Origin: JAKLDO01 sp035354435
GTDB taxonomy: Bacteria > UBP6 > UBA1177
Length of the DNA: 17,479 nt
Reading direction: 5' to 3'
Assembly: GCA_035354435.1 (NCBI GenBank)
Contig: DAOQAY010000052.1
Coordinates: 1-17,479, forward strand
The notes below the pieces were generated by a model. It was not told the DNA's origin. It worked only from the letters and a program-made list of their open reading frames with translations, and searched no databases. Shown in pieces: positions 14,994 through 17,479 of this stretch (position 1 is the first letter of the stretch; the number at the start of each line of letters is the position of its first letter). The position numbers and the translations under genes are program-made.

Positions 14994-15701
14994 CTACTTA
15001 GCCTCATTCATCAGAGCTGATTCATCAATTTTAATACCGGGTCCCATAGTACTCGATATTGTAACTTTCTTGATGAATGTTCCTTTTGCCGTTGGCGGTT
15101 TAAGCTTAACGAGATCCTTGATCAGTTCCATAGCATTATCATGGATTTTATCGGGTCCGAAACTTAATTTTCCGATCATACAGCAGAGAACACCAGCTTT
15201 ATTTACTTTAAATTCAACTCTACCGGCCTTGACAAGCTTGATAGCGCCGGCGATATCATTACTTACAGTACCGAGTTTCGGGTTCGGCATAAGTCCTTTC
15301 CTTCCAAGAACCTTTCCGAGTTTACCGATCTTTCCCATCATTGCGGGTGTTGTTACAAGTTTGTCAAAATCTGTCCATTCTTCGGTCATGATCTTTTCAA
15401 TAAGGTCTTCACTTCCGACATAATCTGCACCGGCGGTTTGAGCCTGAGTTATCATGTCAGCAGGAACGATAGCACAAACTTTGACAGTTTTGCCTATACC
15501 GTGAGGGAAAACTGTGGCACCTCTGACCATCTGGTCGGATTTCTTGGCATTGATGCCGAGGTTGATAGCTATATCAACGGTCTCATCAAATTTTTTTGAA
15601 GCTGATTTTTGCAGAATAGCAATTGATTCTTTAATACTATACTTTGCATCTGCATCGTAATTGTTCATTGCATCACGAAGTCTTTTTCCATAAGTTGTCA
15701 T
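14994..15701 (-). CDS. rplA: 50S ribosomal protein L1
   Basis: This encodes 235 residues from the ATG at 15701, which has a strong Shine-Dalgarno (AAGGAGGG) and lies 10 nt after the rplK stop. The frame extends to 15821 but that extra stretch overlaps rplK out of frame. L1 signatures are present: FDETVDIAINLG, VRGATVFPHGIGKTVKV, MGKIGKLGKVLGRKGLMPNP, and the C-terminal GPGIKIDES. The two-domain fold has the insert domain near 65-160. L1 binds 23S rRNA at the mobile stalk and commonly represses the L11 operon by binding its own mRNA; an explicit L1-binding site was not resolved here. The identification is certain. Confidence 0.97.
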   Translation of the reverse strand: MTTYGKRLRDAMNNYDADAKYSIKESIAILQKSASKKFDETVDIAINLGINAKKSDQMVRGATVFPHGIGKTVKVCAIVPADMITQAQTAGADYVGSEDLIEKIMTEEWTDFDKLVTTPAMMGKIGKLGKVLGRKGLMPNPKLGTVSNDIAGAIKLVKAGRVEFKVNKAGVLCCMIGKLSFGPDKIHDNAMELIKDLVKLKPPTAKGTFIKKVTISSTMGPGIKIDESALMNEAK

Positions 15702-15711
15702 ACTGCCCTCC

Positions 15712-16134
15712 TTACTTAATGTTAATTCCCATACTACGGGCGGTACCGGCAACAATTTTTTTGGCCGACTCGAGATTTGTGGTGTTGAGATCTTCCATTT
15801 TTGTTTTTGCGATCTCTGCAACCTGATCCCATGTCAATGAACCGATTTTTTTCTTGTTGGGCTCCCCGGATCCTTTACTCTTGTTGATTGCTTTCATAAG
15901 CAACTGGGATGCAGGAGGCGTTTTGGTAATGAAAGTGAAAGATCTGTCAGCAAAAACAGTTATAACAACAGGGATTATAAATCCGCGCTGTTCCTGAGTT
16001 CTTGCATTAAAGGTCTTACAGAATTCCATAATGTTTACGCCATGCTGTCCGAGTGCAGGACCAACGGGAGGAGCGGGATTCGCCTGACCGGCAGGAATCT
16101 GCAACTTAATGTTTGCAAGTACTTTCTTAGCCAT
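15712..16134 (-). CDS. rplK: 50S ribosomal protein L11
   Basis: This encodes 140 residues from the ATG at 16134 (Shine-Dalgarno GAGGAG). The signature PAGQANPAPPVGPALGQHGVN (about 15-35) is the N-terminal domain that lines the thiostrepton/GTPase centre. The C-terminal 23S rRNA-binding domain includes GSLTWDQVAEIAKTKMEDLN. The sequence KTPPASQLL is also conserved. Length is typical. It lies 22 nt downstream of nusG and 10 nt upstream of rplA, in the usual order. It is certain. Confidence 0.97.
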   Translation of the reverse strand: MAKKVLANIKLQIPAGQANPAPPVGPALGQHGVNIMEFCKTFNARTQEQRGFIIPVVITVFADRSFTFITKTPPASQLLMKAINKSKGSGEPNKKKIGSLTWDQVAEIAKTKMEDLNTTNLESAKKIVAGTARSMGINIK

Positions 16135-16156
16135 TTCATACTCCTCTTAAAAAACG

Positions 16157-16723
16157 TTAATCCTCAACTTTCTCAACCTGTGAGAAGTTAAGCTCGACGG
16201 GTGTTGAACGCCCAAATATATTAACTAAAACATCCAACTTTTCTTTTCCTTCTTTCACATCATCAATAACAGCTTTGAATCCTGCAAAAGGTCCATCTTT
16301 TATAAGAACCATTTCTCCTTTTTCAAACATAATCCCGCTTACTGTTGAGATTTCGCCTTCCTCGATCATTTTCTTGATCTTGGTTATCTCAGCTTCGGAA
16401 ATTATTGTAGGAGCGGTCATCTGGTGATTTTTAGATGCGAATCTTTTCCTTTCTCCAATAAACATTGGCTTTCTTGCAAAAACGATACTTTTTATAAGGA
16501 AAAGAGCATCTTCAGAATATTCCATCTGAAGAAAAATATATCCCGGATAAAGGTTTCTTTTAACAAGTTTCTTTTTTCCATCTTTCTTTTCTTCTACTTC
16601 AACTTCAGGCACAACAATTTCACCAAAAGAAGTTTCCATGCCCTTTTCTTTTACAAGCTTTTCAATGGCTGTTTTCAGCTTGTTTTCGTGTCCCGATTGT
16701 GTGTGAATTGCGTACCACTTCAT
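16157..16723 (-). CDS. nusG: Transcription termination/antitermination factor NusG
   Basis: This encodes 188 residues from the ATG at 16723, with Shine-Dalgarno GGGGGG 5 nt upstream; the first ATG-like codon of the longer frame is a TTG. The NGN domain (1-110) has MKWYAIHTQSGHENKL and the RNA polymerase contact LYPGYIFLQM (58-67), and the KOW domain (133-170) has FEKGEMVLIKDGPFAGFKAVI. NusG rides on RNA polymerase, modulates pausing and bridges it to Rho and the ribosome. The usual TGFVGG loop after the NGN core is replaced by a basic stretch, FIGERKRFASKNHQM (88-102), several residues longer than usual. Placed between secE and rplK, it is the housekeeping NusG, not a specialised paralogue. 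Confidence 0.95.
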   Translation of the reverse strand: MKWYAIHTQSGHENKLKTAIEKLVKEKGMETSFGEIVVPEVEVEEKKDGKKKLVKRNLYPGYIFLQMEYSEDALFLIKSIVFARKPMFIGERKRFASKNHQMTAPTIISEAEITKIKKMIEEGEISTVSGIMFEKGEMVLIKDGPFAGFKAVIDDVKEGKEKLDVLVNIFGRSTPVELNFSQVEKVED

Positions 16724-16736
16724 CAAAACCCCCCGA

Positions 16737-17120
16737 CTAATAAATCAAAGAGGAAAGTTTCGACCATATAAGATCGAAAACAATAAAAACAACTACCATA
16801 ATACCGACAAATACAAAAACAGATATTGTTGTGACTTTTGTTTCTTCTTTTGTAGGGGTTACAACTTTTTTCAATTCCAAGACCGCTTTTTCAAGCTCAT
16901 TAATAAAAAGACCGTTTTTGCCTTTCCAGAAATAAACTGTAACAGCAGCGGCAATAACCAGCCCGACAAGGTTTTTAAGCGGAATTAAAGAGAGTACTTT
17001 CAAGTCTGCAAGATCAATGATTCTGATACCCAGCAAGGCATCAGCGGCTGCAGTCATGAAATAAAGCAATACAAGAAAAAATCCTGCATAAATTCCAAAG
17101 ATTATCCTTCTGTCTTTCAT
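16737..17120 (-). CDS. secE: Preprotein translocase subunit SecE
   Basis: This encodes 127 residues from the ATG at 17120 (Shine-Dalgarno AGAGG). Three hydrophobic segments are visible: about 6-24, about 48-65 and about 97-118. The last one preceded by the amphipathic FINELEKAVLELKKVVTPTKEET (72-94) is the conserved SecE core. Many bacteria have only that last helix; this one resembles the 127-residue, three-helix E. coli form. The usual W of the V-x-WPT motif is replaced by T (VVTPTKEET). SecE stabilises SecY in the SecYEG channel of the inner membrane. The gene sits between tRNA-Trp and nusG with the expected spacing. Identification is firm. Confidence 0.94.
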   Translation of the reverse strand: MKDRRIIFGIYAGFFLVLLYFMTAAADALLGIRIIDLADLKVLSLIPLKNLVGLVIAAAVTVYFWKGKNGLFINELEKAVLELKKVVTPTKEETKVTTISVFVFVGIMVVVFIVFDLIWSKLSSLIY

Positions 17121-17141
17121 TTTAAAAACCTCTAAAAATTA

Positions 17142-17217
17142 TGGCAGGCCAGGCAGGAATCGAACCCGCAACCCCCGGTTTTGGAGACCGATGCTCTACC
17201 AATTGAACTACTGACCT
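17142..17217 (-). tRNA. trnW: tRNA-Trp (anticodon CCA)
   Basis: This is a 76-nt cloverleaf on the minus strand. The acceptor stem is AGGTCAG/CTGGCCT (with one G-U), the discriminator is G73 and the CCA end is encoded. The D arm is TTCAATTGGTAGAGC, and the anticodon stem-loop is TCGGT-CTCCAAA-ACCGG with anticodon CCA at 17184-17182. The T arm is GCGGG-TTCGATT-CCTGC. Both A1-T72 and G73 match the tryptophan identity seen in E. coli. It lies between rpmG and secE, the usual trpT position. Confidence 0.97.
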
Positions 17218-17233
17218 ACCTATCTTTATCAAA

Positions 17234-17410
17234 CTAAATCTTGCCTTCTTTATGAACAGTATGTTTTTTGTCATAAGGGCAGTATTTTTTCAGCTCAATT
17301 TTGTCAACAGAATTCTTCTTGTTCTTAATAGTAGTATAATTCTTTCTTTTACATTCAGAACAGGTAAGAGTCATTTTAACTCGTGCGCCGACTTTCTTTT
17401 TAGAACCCAT
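17234..17410 (-). CDS. rpmG: 50S ribosomal protein L33
   Basis: This encodes 58 residues from the ATG at 17410 (Shine-Dalgarno AAGG). The pattern is L33: TLTCSECKRKNYTTIKNKKN, IELKKYC, and KKHTVHKEGK. The zinc-ribbon Cys set is C17, C20 and C44, but the fourth position, normally Cys, is D47 (KKYCPYDKKH). L33 binds the E-site edge of the large subunit. The N-terminus has a basic MGSKKKVGARVK extension ahead of the usual start of the domain; translation from M13 cannot be excluded but has no better ribosome binding site. It follows tuf after 13 nt and precedes tRNA-Trp by 16 nt, so it is part of the same transcript. Confidence 0.95.
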   Translation of the reverse strand: MGSKKKVGARVKMTLTCSECKRKNYTTIKNKKNSVDKIELKKYCPYDKKHTVHKEGKI

Positions 17411-17423
17411 TTTACACCTTTAT

Positions 17424-17479
17424 TTATTCAATGATCTTAGAAACAACGCCTGCACCAACAGTTCTTCCGCCTTCTCTTA
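17424..17479 (-). CDS. tuf: Elongation factor Tu, C-terminal end only
   Basis: Only the last 17 codons are in the window, cut by the right edge: REGGRTVGAGVVSKIIE then TAA. That is the highly conserved C-terminus of EF-Tu domain 3, normally preceded by FAI. The stop is 13 nt before rpmG. The position upstream of trpT-secE-nusG is the usual tuf location. Nothing can be said of the rest. Confidence 0.93.
   Translation of the reverse strand, partial: REGGRTVGAGVVSKIIE

Noticed and set aside
15702..15821. 40-residue N-terminal extension of rplA overlapping rplK
   Set aside because: The frame is an out-of-frame reading of rplK; L1 proteins begin near the ATG at 15701, which has AAGGAGGG upstream.

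Overview
This window carries the conserved bacterial ribosomal-protein and RNA polymerase cluster on the minus strand, followed by a short accessory stretch. The host is a bacterium with a low to moderate GC content (roughly 40% by eye). It has lipoprotein signal peptides, a 3-helix SecE and Gly-Asn/Asp-Thr repeat linkers on a surface lipoprotein, which together suggest a Gram-negative, diderm lineage. I cannot assign a phylum from the sequence. A run of exactly 100 N (2780-2879) is a scaffold gap, so this is a draft assembly, possibly metagenome-derived.

Right to left, in the direction of transcription: tail of tuf (17479-17424), rpmG, tRNA-Trp(CCA), secE, nusG, rplK, rplA, an L10 leader RNA, rplJ, rplL, a hairpin plus T-tract that looks like the rplL-rpoB attenuator, rpoB, rpoC, and a strong intrinsic terminator at about 5531-5558. 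The order is the textbook tuf-trpT-secE-nusG-L11-L10-beta operon. Two regulatory RNA elements are visible in it. Several starts differ from the longest open frame: rpoC most likely starts at a TTG (9735), and rplA, rplL and nusG start at internal ATGs with good Shine-Dalgarno sequences.

Below the rpoC terminator, a promoter with a perfect -10 (TATAAT, 17-bp spacer) drives a lipoprotein with a Gly-X-Thr linker fused to a chlorophyllase-like alpha/beta hydrolase. After 52 nt on the same strand comes an amidohydrolase of the MTA/SAH deaminase type. Beyond the N gap lies a dCMP deaminase that strongly resembles the animal enzyme. Its 3' end overlaps by 8 nt with a convergent plus-strand HD-domain hydrolase gene. 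Further left are a small orphan lipoprotein (minus) and a DUF1016/YhcG-type PD-(D/E)XK nuclease gene that has a good promoter and runs off the left edge.

Most of the window is ordinary housekeeping sequence. The items most worth a second look are the GXT-tethered chlorophyllase-like lipoprotein, the animal-like dCMP deaminase beside an SAH/MTA-type deaminase, the clear L10 leader and attenuator, and some lineage-specific oddities in L33 and NusG. I saw no mobile element, CRISPR array or obvious new multigene defence system. The DUF1016 nuclease at the edge is the only hint of one.
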